From: Sphingomonas sp. 32-62-10
Lineage (GTDB): Bacteria > Pseudomonadota > Alphaproteobacteria > Sphingomonadales > Sphingomonadaceae
Assembly (NCBI GenBank): GCA_002280555.1
Contig: NCEE01000007.1
Coordinates: 1 to 54,281, forward strand
Reading direction: 5' to 3'
DNA length: 54,281 nt
Part shown: positions 43,440 through 50,185 of the stretch, one piece after another
Position numbering within the stretch: the first letter of the stretch is position 1
Layout: the number at the start of each line of letters is the position of its first letter
The notes under the pieces: model-generated
Seen by the model: the letters and a program-made list of their open reading frames with translations, nothing else
Databases searched by the model: none
Told to the model about the DNA's origin: nothing
Translations under genes and position numbers: made by a program

Positions 43440-43658
43440 TTACGCAACCGATTGCTGAGGCGGATCGATTATGTCGCGAACAATCCACGAGATGACGCCG
43501 ACGCCGTCCAGCGAACCGTGCTCTGCGGCATAAGCTGCCTGCACTGATTCCACCGTCTCACCCTTCCTTGGGTCAACGATAATCGACACCCAACGGCTCG
43601 GGCGGCGTGCATCCTGCCGTTCTTCAATCTTGCGAAGCCGCTTATCCAACGCGTTCAT
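43440..43658 (-). CDS. Small phage-type protein (coiled coil plus strand)
   Basis: This 72-residue protein starts with a charged coiled-coil segment (LDKRLRKIEERQDARR) followed by VSIIVDPRKGETVESVQAAYAAEHG and a hydrophobic C-terminal strand (VGVISWIVRDI). Small proteins with this layout, a KRLxxLE helix then a beta strand and a GET(D/V)ExxxA segment, are common next to terminase genes in temperate phages. Its start overlaps the stop of the DUF5681 gene (ATGA). It is the last gene of the leftward block. Confidence 0.62.
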   Translation of the reverse strand: MNALDKRLRKIEERQDARRPSRWVSIIVDPRKGETVESVQAAYAAEHGSLDGVGVISWIVRDIIDPPQQSVA

Positions 43659-44089
43659 CCTGCCGTTCCCTTCGTTTCCAGTGCCGCAATCCGTGCTTCG
43701 AGGTCGCCAGCCTCGACAATGCCCTTGTGAGCAGCCAGCAGCGCCATGACCCGCCCCGCCTCGTCCGGCGTAACCTCGCCTTCACCAACCGCCGCCAGCA
43801 GCGCTGCGGACGCCTCCACCGCATCGGCGGCGCTACGAACAGGCGGCAGGGCAACCGCGATAGGCGCATCCCGCCGAGGGGGTGCAAGTCGGTCCAAGCA
43901 AAGCCGCAGCGCCACCGTGTCACCATCCAGCGCCTTAGTGATAGCCGCCTGCGTCAACGCCTCATGTTGCCCCTCTAACAGCGCCTCGATTGCCAGCGTC
44001 ACCTTATGGCGAGCGCCTGGAGGGCGTCCCGGATTGCCGGGCTGGAACGGCTTGCCGCGCGTTTTGCCCCCGTTTTTACGCGCCGTCAT
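43655..44089 (-). CDS. DUF5681 domain protein
   Basis: This 144-residue protein begins with the DUF5681 signature: a basic GKTRGKPFQPGNPGRPPGAR stretch then a helix (HKVTLAIEALLEG). The middle and C-terminus are helical and alanine-rich. The family is found in phages and phage-derived islands, often near packaging genes, and is thought to bind DNA; the role is not established. The start at ATG 44089 is chosen to begin just before the signature. It overlaps genes on both sides, so it is part of one operon. Confidence 0.78.
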   Translation of the reverse strand: MTARKNGGKTRGKPFQPGNPGRPPGARHKVTLAIEALLEGQHEALTQAAITKALDGDTVALRLCLDRLAPPRRDAPIAVALPPVRSAADAVEASAALLAAVGEGEVTPDEAGRVMALLAAHKGIVEAGDLEARIAALETKGTAG

Positions 44090-44252
44090 CAGATGCCCCC
44101 TCTCCCTCGATCCACCTAACAACGATTAGGGTTTCGCCAGCGGCTTCCTCTGGCGCTTCCTCACCCTCCGACAGAAAAACGCAGCGCACCGCCCCCGTCG
44201 ATTGTTGAGTTTCCAGCTCGGCCACGCGCTTCTTCAACCCGGTTGTCATCAT
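44076..44252 (-). CDS. Small phage-type protein, second of similar layout
   Basis: This 58-residue protein has a short coiled coil (LKKRVAELETQQ), a strand (AVRCVFLSEGEEAPEEAAG) and a C-terminal strand (ETLIVVRWIEGEG). The layout mirrors the 72-residue protein at 43440, suggesting two distant paralogues. Its start overlaps the stop of the 198-residue gene and its end overlaps the DUF5681 start. Two adjacent ATG codons (44252, 44249) are possible starts. Confidence 0.6.
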   Translation of the reverse strand: MMTTGLKKRVAELETQQSTGAVRCVFLSEGEEAPEEAAGETLIVVRWIEGEGASDDGA

Positions 44253-44845
44253 CTCATCTCCCAAAGCATTCGGGCAGGCACGCCCCCTGTTATTGCCCTG
44301 TTAAAACAGGACCGCCGCGTCGCATCGACATCGACGATCGCCAAATCACCGCACAAGAACACCGGCCCGCGACCGCGCAGCCAGACCGCCAGACTTTCCC
44401 TATCGGGAACAGCGCCGAACAGATCGGCCATCGTCCAGCCCAGCGCCATTGCGTTTGCAGCCGTGCCGTCATCGGCCATCCTGAGAGCATCAACGACGAC
44501 CTCGGCCCATGCGGCAGGATCGACACCGCAAGGTCGAGCCATCGTCTCTAGTCGGCGCAACCCCATGATGACGACATCAGGAAGCGCGTCCCAGCCATCG
44601 GGCATGATCGCACCTGTTTCACGCGTTCCATCTCTAGGGAATGAAACAGTGAAACAAACATCGTTTTTGGCAGTTTTCTGGGGGTTTGCGTGTTTCATGG
44701 GTATGAAACGAGCGGGGGCGTCAGTGAAACATGGTTCACCCCCCTGTTTCATTCGTTGCAGCCGTGTTTCATCGACTGTTTCAGATGAAACATCTTGAGC
44801 GGCGATGCGCGCCAGCGCCTCGTGGGCCAGAGCTTTCAGGGTCAT
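44249..44845 (-). CDS. Hypothetical island protein containing a TGAAACA repeat cluster
   Basis: This 198-residue protein begins one base after the RepA-like ATPase stop codon (TAG ATG). The N-terminal third (residues about 18-77) is encoded by DNA packed with TGAAACA/TGTTTCA words and is poorly structured (SETVDET, MKQGGEP, PMKHANPQK, CFTVSF). The C-terminal part has a GWTMADLFGAVPDRESLAVWLRGRGP segment that resembles short uncharacterised proteins near phage and plasmid replication genes. The protein function is unknown; the DNA may serve as an origin. Confidence 0.62.
   Translation of the reverse strand: MTLKALAHEALARIAAQDVSSETVDETRLQRMKQGGEPCFTDAPARFIPMKHANPQKTAKNDVCFTVSFPRDGTRETGAIMPDGWDALPDVVIMGLRRLETMARPCGVDPAAWAEVVVDALRMADDGTAANAMALGWTMADLFGAVPDRESLAVWLRGRGPVFLCGDLAIVDVDATRRSCFNRAITGGVPARMLWEMR
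44615..44792. repeat. Cluster of nine TGAAACA/TGTTTCA heptamers, candidate origin of the island
   Basis: TGAAACA occurs at 44642, 44650, 44725 and 44786, and its complement TGTTTCA at 44615, 44691, 44745, 44765 and 44777; TGAAACG at 44704 is a near match. That is ten words in 178 bases. They lie within the gene immediately downstream of the RepA-like ATPase, a position where iterons of plasmids and satellite elements are found. Confidence 0.7.
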
Positions 44846-45781
44846 CTAACCCCCCGCCTTAAATCGCTTGATCGTGCGGTTCACGGTTGCGGCACTCGCG
44901 CCAACCTCGGCGGCGATGTCGCGTTGATTGAGGCCCTCGGCATGCAGTTCAAGGATCTGAGCGGTGCGCAAGTCATCGAGTGACTTGATCGCCCAATCGC
45001 CATCTCGCAGCGCGGCCTCGAAGGGCTCGGCATCCGGCCCAGAAAAGCCCCGCGACTTTGTGAAGTTGACGATGAACCGTGCACCATCAACCGGGCTGTA
45101 ATCGCTGGGGATCGACAGCTTGACCACCGAGTCCATTACATCTTCGCGCTTCGACGTTCCACGTTGCTCGCCGCCTTTTCCCGCGTGATGCACGAACAGG
45201 ACCGACCGGCCTTCGCGGCGCTGGCGCAATGCCCAAGCCTGCACGATTCCCCAGCTTTCGGACTCATTTTCCTTTCCCGACCGGCAGATCGTGGACAGGT
45301 TATCGACCACGATGAGCTCAGCGTCGCCAATGTGTGGTTCAAGTTGCGACTGCCCGGCTTCGGTCGAGAGATCAGGAATGCCAAACTCGCACAGGTCAGC
45401 CGCGAGGATGCGGACGTGTGCGCCGCTCGGCGGTTCATGCACGCTTTTTTCCACGAGGCCCGCCCAGCGTTCCTGCAACGCGGCAGCTGGCATCTCGCCA
45501 TCCAGCACCAGCACGCGGCAAGGCTTTTGCGCTTTCCACTTCAGGAACTGCCCCCCGCTTGCGACGGCATAGGCTACTCCCAACGAAAAGTGCGTCTTCC
45601 CCACCCCGCGCGGCGCGAATACCAGCGCCAACCCCTTCCTGGGCAACCACGGAGCAAGCAACTGTTCACGGGGCGGAAACGACCGCTTGAGAAATTCATC
45701 TAACCCCAGCGGGGCCAGCGGCGGAACGAAAGGCTCAATGTTATCGATGCGCACAGCGGCGCTGGCGAAGTCACGCGGCAA
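44846..45781 (-). CDS. RepA-like hexameric AAA ATPase / helicase with C-terminal HTH
   Basis: This 311-residue protein has a RecA/KaiC-type ATPase core: Walker A APRGVGKTHFSLG (about residues 56-68), a Walker B strand with ELIVVDNLS, and a FVHHAGKGGEQRGTSKREDVMDS segment typical of RSF1010 RepA-like replicative helicases on plasmids and islands. The last 35 residues form a helix-turn-helix (LNQRDIAAEVGASAATVNRTIKRF). It likely loads at or unwinds the origin of the island when excised. It overlaps the upstream gene by 11 bases and is directly followed by the repeat-bearing gene. Confidence 0.85.
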   Translation of the reverse strand: MPRDFASAAVRIDNIEPFVPPLAPLGLDEFLKRSFPPREQLLAPWLPRKGLALVFAPRGVGKTHFSLGVAYAVASGGQFLKWKAQKPCRVLVLDGEMPAAALQERWAGLVEKSVHEPPSGAHVRILAADLCEFGIPDLSTEAGQSQLEPHIGDAELIVVDNLSTICRSGKENESESWGIVQAWALRQRREGRSVLFVHHAGKGGEQRGTSKREDVMDSVVKLSIPSDYSPVDGARFIVNFTKSRGFSGPDAEPFEAALRDGDWAIKSLDDLRTAQILELHAEGLNQRDIAAEVGASAATVNRTIKRFKAGG

Positions 45782-46331
45782 GCCGGTTCTCCTTGGTTTC
45801 GATTGCAGGCATATGCACCGAAGTCTGCAGAGCGTGGGTCAGCGTTGCAGCGAGTGCTGGCGTCGAACATTCAATCCGATCGTGCTGCCGCAGCGTTGCT
45901 ACCTCGGGTGCGGACCAGTCCAGCACGACAGCCCCGGTCGCTCCGTTTTTCAACCAGTCGAGAGGTGATGCGTGCAGATGAAGAGCATCGCCGCCCCACC
46001 GATCAATCGCAGCGATGTCATCGACGTTCAGCGCCCAGGCGACACCAGTCCGTGTCCACCAGCGTTCCGGTCGCATAGAATGCCAGATGACGAGATCGAT
46101 AAGGTTCCCGTTATCAAAAACGGGCTGCAAGATGTGCGCTGGACCATCGCCGGGCTGGTAAATCCCGCTGGCTTCGGTTGTGGCGCTAACGACGCCGAAC
46201 GGCACCGACCAAGACCCCAGCCAAGCGATTGTCGCCGGGGTCACACCCAGAGCGCGGATTCGATCGAGGTGTGGCTGTTTTACGCTATCAGCCGCGCCGA
46301 ACATCTCGGCTTCGAGATCACTACCCTTCAT
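45771..46331 (-). CDS. Hypothetical protein in the island replication block
   Basis: This 186-residue protein starts at ATG 46331, overlapping the upstream 70-residue gene by 11 bases. Features are RIRALGVTPATIAWLGSWSVPFGVV, IYQPGDGPAHILQPVFDNGNLIDLVIW and WWTRTGVAWALNVDDI. It has no obvious catalytic motif. Proteins of this kind are seen next to RepA-like ATPases on phage-like islands in place of a primase. Its exact role is unknown; a replication accessory function is inferred only from position. Confidence 0.6.
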   Translation of the reverse strand: MKGSDLEAEMFGAADSVKQPHLDRIRALGVTPATIAWLGSWSVPFGVVSATTEASGIYQPGDGPAHILQPVFDNGNLIDLVIWHSMRPERWWTRTGVAWALNVDDIAAIDRWGGDALHLHASPLDWLKNGATGAVVLDWSAPEVATLRQHDRIECSTPALAATLTHALQTSVHMPAIETKENRLAA

Positions 46332-46533
46332 CACGACCTCCCCGAAGCATGAACAGCACAGTGCGGGCGTGGTGCTGGGTGATGCCGTATTTCGCGGCGA
46401 GAACTTGCGCGGAGACTTCAAATTCGGTAGATGCCGACTTGTCGTTGTTGATGAAAATTGCACTAGGCCGCCCTGTGCCGGGGCGGCCTTTTGCGTTACC
46501 GGGCTTCGGTGCCCTTACCGTGGCTGTTGCCAT
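46321..46533 (-). CDS. Small hypothetical protein, possible DNA-binding
   Basis: This 70-residue protein has a basic, glycine-rich N-terminus (VRAPKPGNAKGRPGTGRP) and a C-terminal helical part (SAQVLAAKYGITQHHARTVLFML) that could form a helix-turn-helix. It lies seven bases after the AlpA-like gene and overlaps the next gene, so it is in the same operon. No family is recognised. Confidence 0.55.
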   Translation of the reverse strand: MATATVRAPKPGNAKGRPGTGRPSAIFINNDKSASTEFEVSAQVLAAKYGITQHHARTVLFMLRGGRDEG

Positions 46534-46539
46534 GGTCGA

Positions 46540-46722
46540 TCACGCAGCCTGCTCGGCAATTTGCCGTGCAACAAACGCGCGAACGCTGTCCGATGTGATG
46601 CGGGTTGCCCGTCCGATCTTGAACGAAACGAGATCGCCCGACGCGATCAATTCATACCCTTTAGTTACGCCGACGCCGATCGCGGCAAATGCTGCTTTAG
46701 GCGGTAATGCAAGTGGTTCCAT
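46540..46722 (-). CDS. AlpA-like helix-turn-helix regulator / excisionase
   Basis: This 60-residue MerR-like winged helix protein (PPKAAFAAIGVGVTKGYELIASGDLVSFKIGRATRITSDSVRAFVARQ) matches the AlpA/excisionase type that controls integrase and excision in P4-like elements. The start at ATG 46722 follows AAGGAG by about nine bases. It lies 79 bp after the 216-residue gene and heads the replication genes. A role as directionality factor or operon regulator is inferred from the family. Confidence 0.8.
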   Translation of the reverse strand: MEPLALPPKAAFAAIGVGVTKGYELIASGDLVSFKIGRATRITSDSVRAFVARQIAEQAA

Positions 46723-46801
46723 GTGAGCGGCTCCTTGTGCAGCGAACGACAACCGTTCGCCACGAAGGCCGACGTCTCACGACGGCAGGTTCACTCAAAC
46801 G

Positions 46802-47452
46802 CTACGAAATGAACCCGTCTCTCAACTGCCCCTGCGTGAAGGTCTTCGCAAGCACGGCTTCGGCGTAGGCCTTGATGTCGGCACAGTTGCCACCCCCGCT
46901 TTCGGGGCAGCGATGAGCGAGGCCTCCATGGCGACACTCAAGCTGAACCCAAAACTGGTCGAAGCGCTGCCGAACCATGTCAAGACGGGGATCGCTACCC
47001 CTTTCACACTCTAGCAACCATCGTTGGATCGTCCGCCAAGGCATTTCCCGTCCAGTCGAAGCCGCTGCCGCTTCAATCTTCTGGTAAGCTTTCTTTCGAG
47101 CAAACCCTGCGTCGATGAGCACCATCGCAACAATGATAGTCCAAATGCGAAGCTCTGTTTCAGCGACCGATTCCTGATTGGTTCCACCCACGCTGATGGG
47201 AGCAGACCACGGATGACGTCGCCCGCGCTCCAGATCGGCCACGAATATCTGCAAATCCTTGAACGGCATCAACATGGCTGGCGTGATGCCGGGCACAACT
47301 TCCAAGCCCTTCACCACTTCGGCAAGCATGTGCGCGGCATTTTTTCGACGCAGGGCTGCGGCACTTGCCTTTTCATAGGTAGCGACACGATCTTGCAGAC
47401 GGCGCGCAAGTTCCTGTGCCCATGCAGCGCCCTCGGGCCAAGATTCCTTCAT
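46802..47452 (-). CDS. Hypothetical protein co-transcribed with the integrase
   Basis: This 216-residue, mostly helical soluble protein overlaps the integrase stop codon by four bases (ATGA). The N-terminal part has a long charged helix (AWAQELARRLQDRVATYEKA). The middle has ISVGGTNQESVAETELRIWTIIVAMVLIDAGFARKKAYQKIE, a helical segment that could be DNA-binding, and a Cys/His-containing end (ECRHGGLAHRCPESGGGNC). I do not recognise the family. Its place directly after the integrase suggests a role in maintenance or excision. Confidence 0.6.
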   Translation of the reverse strand: MKESWPEGAAWAQELARRLQDRVATYEKASAAALRRKNAAHMLAEVVKGLEVVPGITPAMLMPFKDLQIFVADLERGRRHPWSAPISVGGTNQESVAETELRIWTIIVAMVLIDAGFARKKAYQKIEAAAASTGREMPWRTIQRWLLECERGSDPRLDMVRQRFDQFWVQLECRHGGLAHRCPESGGGNCADIKAYAEAVLAKTFTQGQLRDGFIS

Positions 47453-48681
47453 GCCCCGCTCGCCGACACCTGTGCCAGCCGAACAACGTTTGACGCGCCC
47501 GAGACATACCCTCCCCAGCCGTCCAACAGCTTACGGCGCATGTCGATGAACGCCGTTCGCTTGTAAGCCCGTTCAACTTTGTCCGGGACGGTATGGGCAA
47601 GCGCCGCTTCCGCGACGGGATCGGGAATCGTGGGCATCATTTCCGCTGCCCAATCGCGGAACGAACTTCGGAAACCGTGCGGGACAAAGGCAAGGCCCGC
47701 GTCACGCATGACCTTTGAAATTGTCATATCGGATAGTGCCTTCCCGCCCGCACCTGGGAATACAAGGCCATCCAGCTTGAGCAAGCGCTGTCCGTCCAGT
47801 GCGCGCAGCAGCGCAACCGCCTGAGGGTTGAGGGTGACGGTATGCGCCTTGTCGGCCTTCATCAGATCGGCAGGCCGGTGCCAAAGGGCGTTGTCCAAGT
47901 CTATATGCGACCAGCGCGCCGTTCGCACTTCACCCGATCGGGCGGCGGTGTAGATCAGGAACAGGAGTGCGAGGCGACCGATGGTTTCCGGCTTAGCCTT
48001 CAAATCCGCGACAAAAGCCGGAACCTGTTCATACGGCATCGACGGCATAGGCACGCTTGCGACCTTTTGGGAGCTTAACAGAAGCGAGATCGAACGCGTC
48101 GGCGCTTCGGTTGTTCGCCATTTTGACGCTTTGGCGTAAGACAGCACGAGCCCGATGCGATGGCGAACCTTAACCGCCGTCGCGGGCTTGCTGTTCCATA
48201 TCGGCTTAAGCGCGCGAACAACATCATCGGCGTCGATGTGCTCAACGAGAAGATCGCCTAAGGCGGGGTAAGCATATTCCTTGAGCGTCGAAAGAAAGGA
48301 ATCGGAGTTTTTCTCGCTCCAACCGTCCCGTTTCGCTTCGTGCACGGCCTCGACTGCTTCGCGGAATGTCTTTGGAGCGAAGTGCTTACGATCGCGCTCG
48401 GCAAACGGATTACGACCGTTCAGAGCGTGTTTTCGAAGTTCGGCAGCCTTCTCCCGCGCTTCGGCCAGCGAGAGTTTGGCGACAGACCCCAAGCCCACAT
48501 CACGCCGTTTCTTGGTTCCCGCCTCAACGACCCGGAGAACCCATGACCGTGCGCCGCTGGGCTTAACGATCAGATACAGCCCATCGCCATCGCCGTGCCT
48601 CCCCGGCCCGAGTCCTACCCATTTGCCTTGCTTATCGGCCAGCCCGGCCCTCTCAACTTTTTGTGCTGACAATTTCGCCAT
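47449..48681 (-). CDS. int: Tyrosine recombinase integrase, P4 type
   Basis: This 410-residue integrase has the N-terminal arm-binding domain of P4-type enzymes (LSAQKVERAG ... DGDGLYLIVKPSGARSWVLR, residues 1-95), a core-binding domain (about 100-200) and the catalytic domain. The active-site set is visible: Arg in TAARSGEVR (about 248), His and Arg in PHGFRSSFRDWAAE (about 336-339), His in ALAHT (about 363) and Tyr in RAYKRT (about 371). It begins 148 bases from the right attachment site, with GAGGG before the ATG. It would insert and excise the island at tRNA-Asn. Confidence 0.93.
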   Translation of the reverse strand: MAKLSAQKVERAGLADKQGKWVGLGPGRHGDGDGLYLIVKPSGARSWVLRVVEAGTKKRRDVGLGSVAKLSLAEAREKAAELRKHALNGRNPFAERDRKHFAPKTFREAVEAVHEAKRDGWSEKNSDSFLSTLKEYAYPALGDLLVEHIDADDVVRALKPIWNSKPATAVKVRHRIGLVLSYAKASKWRTTEAPTRSISLLLSSQKVASVPMPSMPYEQVPAFVADLKAKPETIGRLALLFLIYTAARSGEVRTARWSHIDLDNALWHRPADLMKADKAHTVTLNPQAVALLRALDGQRLLKLDGLVFPGAGGKALSDMTISKVMRDAGLAFVPHGFRSSFRDWAAEMMPTIPDPVAEAALAHTVPDKVERAYKRTAFIDMRRKLLDGWGGYVSGASNVVRLAQVSASGA

Positions 48682-48828
48682 AAAATCGTGCCCTCATCCG
48701 TTACCACACTCATACCCGGTTTATGGCGAAGGTCAACGAACCGTGACGGTGCATAGGCAACGGTTAAGCGCAGGTTTACAGGGCTTTTGCGATCTTTGGC
48801 GAACGAAGGCGAATGAGTAGTTATACTT
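48682..48828. promoter_or_regulatory. Region between integrase and right attachment site
   Basis: Non-coding. It should contain the integrase promoter and arm sites. The word TCCGTTACCACA at 48697-48708 is identical to one near the left end (29945-29956). Confidence 0.4.
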
Positions 48829-48843
48829 CAACTCAGGGAGCCA
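48829..48843 (+). other. Right attachment site (attR)
   Basis: CAACTCAGGGAGCCA, an exact copy of the last 15 bases of tRNA-Asn. It is followed by TTTTT and chromosomal sequence. Confidence 0.85.
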
Positions 48844-48947
48844 TTTTTCCTAGCTTTTGGTCGTGAGGGCGTTGCCAGCGGCACGCCGATCCCCCTAGGG
48901 TGCGACCCGACAAGCCGGCGACACCGGCCATCGGGAGAAGATGCGCC

Positions 48948-50180
48948 ATGCGCCACACTGCGATCACTGCCGCCCTGCCCTTTTGCGCCACGGCCCTGCT
49001 CCTCGCCGGCTGCTCGGCCGTACCCAAGACCGATGCGGAAGGTTTCGTGATCGACGCGGGGTTCGAGGCCAAGCTGCAGGAGCAACTGCTCGATGCCAAA
49101 CCCGGCACTGTGGTGCTGATTCCGGTGGGCAAATACGCGCTCACCCGCTCGCTGAGTGTTGCGGTGCCCGGCGTTACGATCCGCGGTGCGGGCATGGATA
49201 AGTCGATCCTGTCGTTCAAACGCCAAAGCTCCGGCGCGGAAGGATTGCTCGTCACGGGCGATGATTTCACGCTGGAAGACGTTGCGATCGAGGACAGCAA
49301 GGGCGATGCGCTGAAGGTCAACGGCACCAAAAACGCCGTCATGCGCCGCGTCCGCGCCGAATGGACCGGCGGCCCCAAGACGTCCAACGGTGCCTACGGG
49401 CTTTACCCCGTCCAGGTCACCAATGTGCTGATCGAAGGCAGCGTGGTGAAGGGCGCGTCGGACGCGGGCATCTATGTCGGCCAGTCGACCAACGTCATCG
49501 TCCGCAACAACCGCGCCGAACAGAATGTCGCGGGCATCGAGATCGAGAATTCGACCGGTGCCGACGTGTACGACAATATCGTCACCGATAATGCAGGCGG
49601 CATCCTGGTGTTCAACATGCCCGATCTGCCCGTCCCCGGCAGCAAGACCCGCGTGTACAAGAACAAGGTTACCGCTAACAACCACGCCAATTTCGCGACG
49701 AAGGGCACCGCCGTCGCCTCCGTCCCGCCGGGTTCGGGCGTGATCATCAACTCCAATGACGATGTCGAGATTTTCGACAATGATCTGAAAGATAACCAGA
49801 CCGCCAACGTCATCATCTCCAGCTTCTATTCGCTGGGTTTCGAAGCGACGCGTGGCATTGCGGCAGCCTATGATCCCTATCCGGAAAACATCTATGTCAC
49901 CGGCAACCGCATATCAGGCGGCGGCAATAATCCCGGTGCACGCTATGCGCCACTCAAGGCGCTTGGCGGTGGTGCGCTCCCGGCGGTGCTGTGGGACGGG
50001 TTCACCAACCCCAAGATCACCAAGCCCGGCATCTGCGTCCAGAATGGCGAGGCCAAGCTGCTCAATATCGATGCCGCGCATAAATTCGCCGGTGCCAAAA
50101 TCGACGAAAGTGTCGATTGCGCCCCCGCCACCCGGCTGCCGACGATCAGCCTGCCGCCTGCGATGATCGAAAAGCGCTGA
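48948..50180 (+). CDS. Parallel beta-helix lipoprotein (partner of SO2930-type cytochrome)
   Basis: This 410-residue lipoprotein has a lipobox LAGC with Cys 22. The rest is a right-handed parallel beta-helix with repeated short turns (VTIRGAGMDKSIL, FTLEDVAIEDSKGDALKV, VLIEGSVVKGASDAGIYVG, VIVRNNRAEQNVAGIEI, ADVYDNIVTDNAGGILVF), the fold of many pectate lyase-like proteins. It belongs to the beta-helix family usually found next to an SO2930-type diheme cytochrome gene, as here (5 bp gap). The role of the pair is unknown. The start at ATG 48948 follows GGGAGAAG. Confidence 0.85.
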   Translation: MRHTAITAALPFCATALLLAGCSAVPKTDAEGFVIDAGFEAKLQEQLLDAKPGTVVLIPVGKYALTRSLSVAVPGVTIRGAGMDKSILSFKRQSSGAEGLLVTGDDFTLEDVAIEDSKGDALKVNGTKNAVMRRVRAEWTGGPKTSNGAYGLYPVQVTNVLIEGSVVKGASDAGIYVGQSTNVIVRNNRAEQNVAGIEIENSTGADVYDNIVTDNAGGILVFNMPDLPVPGSKTRVYKNKVTANNHANFATKGTAVASVPPGSGVIINSNDDVEIFDNDLKDNQTANVIISSFYSLGFEATRGIAAAYDPYPENIYVTGNRISGGGNNPGARYAPLKALGGGALPAVLWDGFTNPKITKPGICVQNGEAKLLNIDAAHKFAGAKIDESVDCAPATRLPTISLPPAMIEKR

Positions 50181-50185
50181 CGCCC

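Larger units (their letters stand above)
29877..48843. mobile_element. Integrated genomic island at tRNA-Asn, about 19 kb
   Basis: The island is bounded by two identical 15-bp copies of CAACTCAGGGAGCCA, the 3' end of tRNA-Asn at 29877-29891 and a copy at 48829-48843. A P4-type tyrosine integrase lies next to the right copy. One copy plus the body is 18,952 bp. The right third is a leftward block of integrase, AlpA-like regulator, RepA-like ATPase and phage-like small genes. The middle holds the dicarboxylate/TonB/carboxypeptidase cargo. The left end holds small genes of unknown function and a decayed stretch. No conjugation genes, phage structural genes or transposases were recognised, so transfer would depend on a helper. 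Two successive insertions at the same tRNA cannot be excluded, but no third att copy was seen. Confidence 0.85.

Noticed and set aside
29877..48843. Insertion sequences or conjugation genes within the island
   Set aside because: No transposase, relaxase or type IV secretion product was recognised among the frames.
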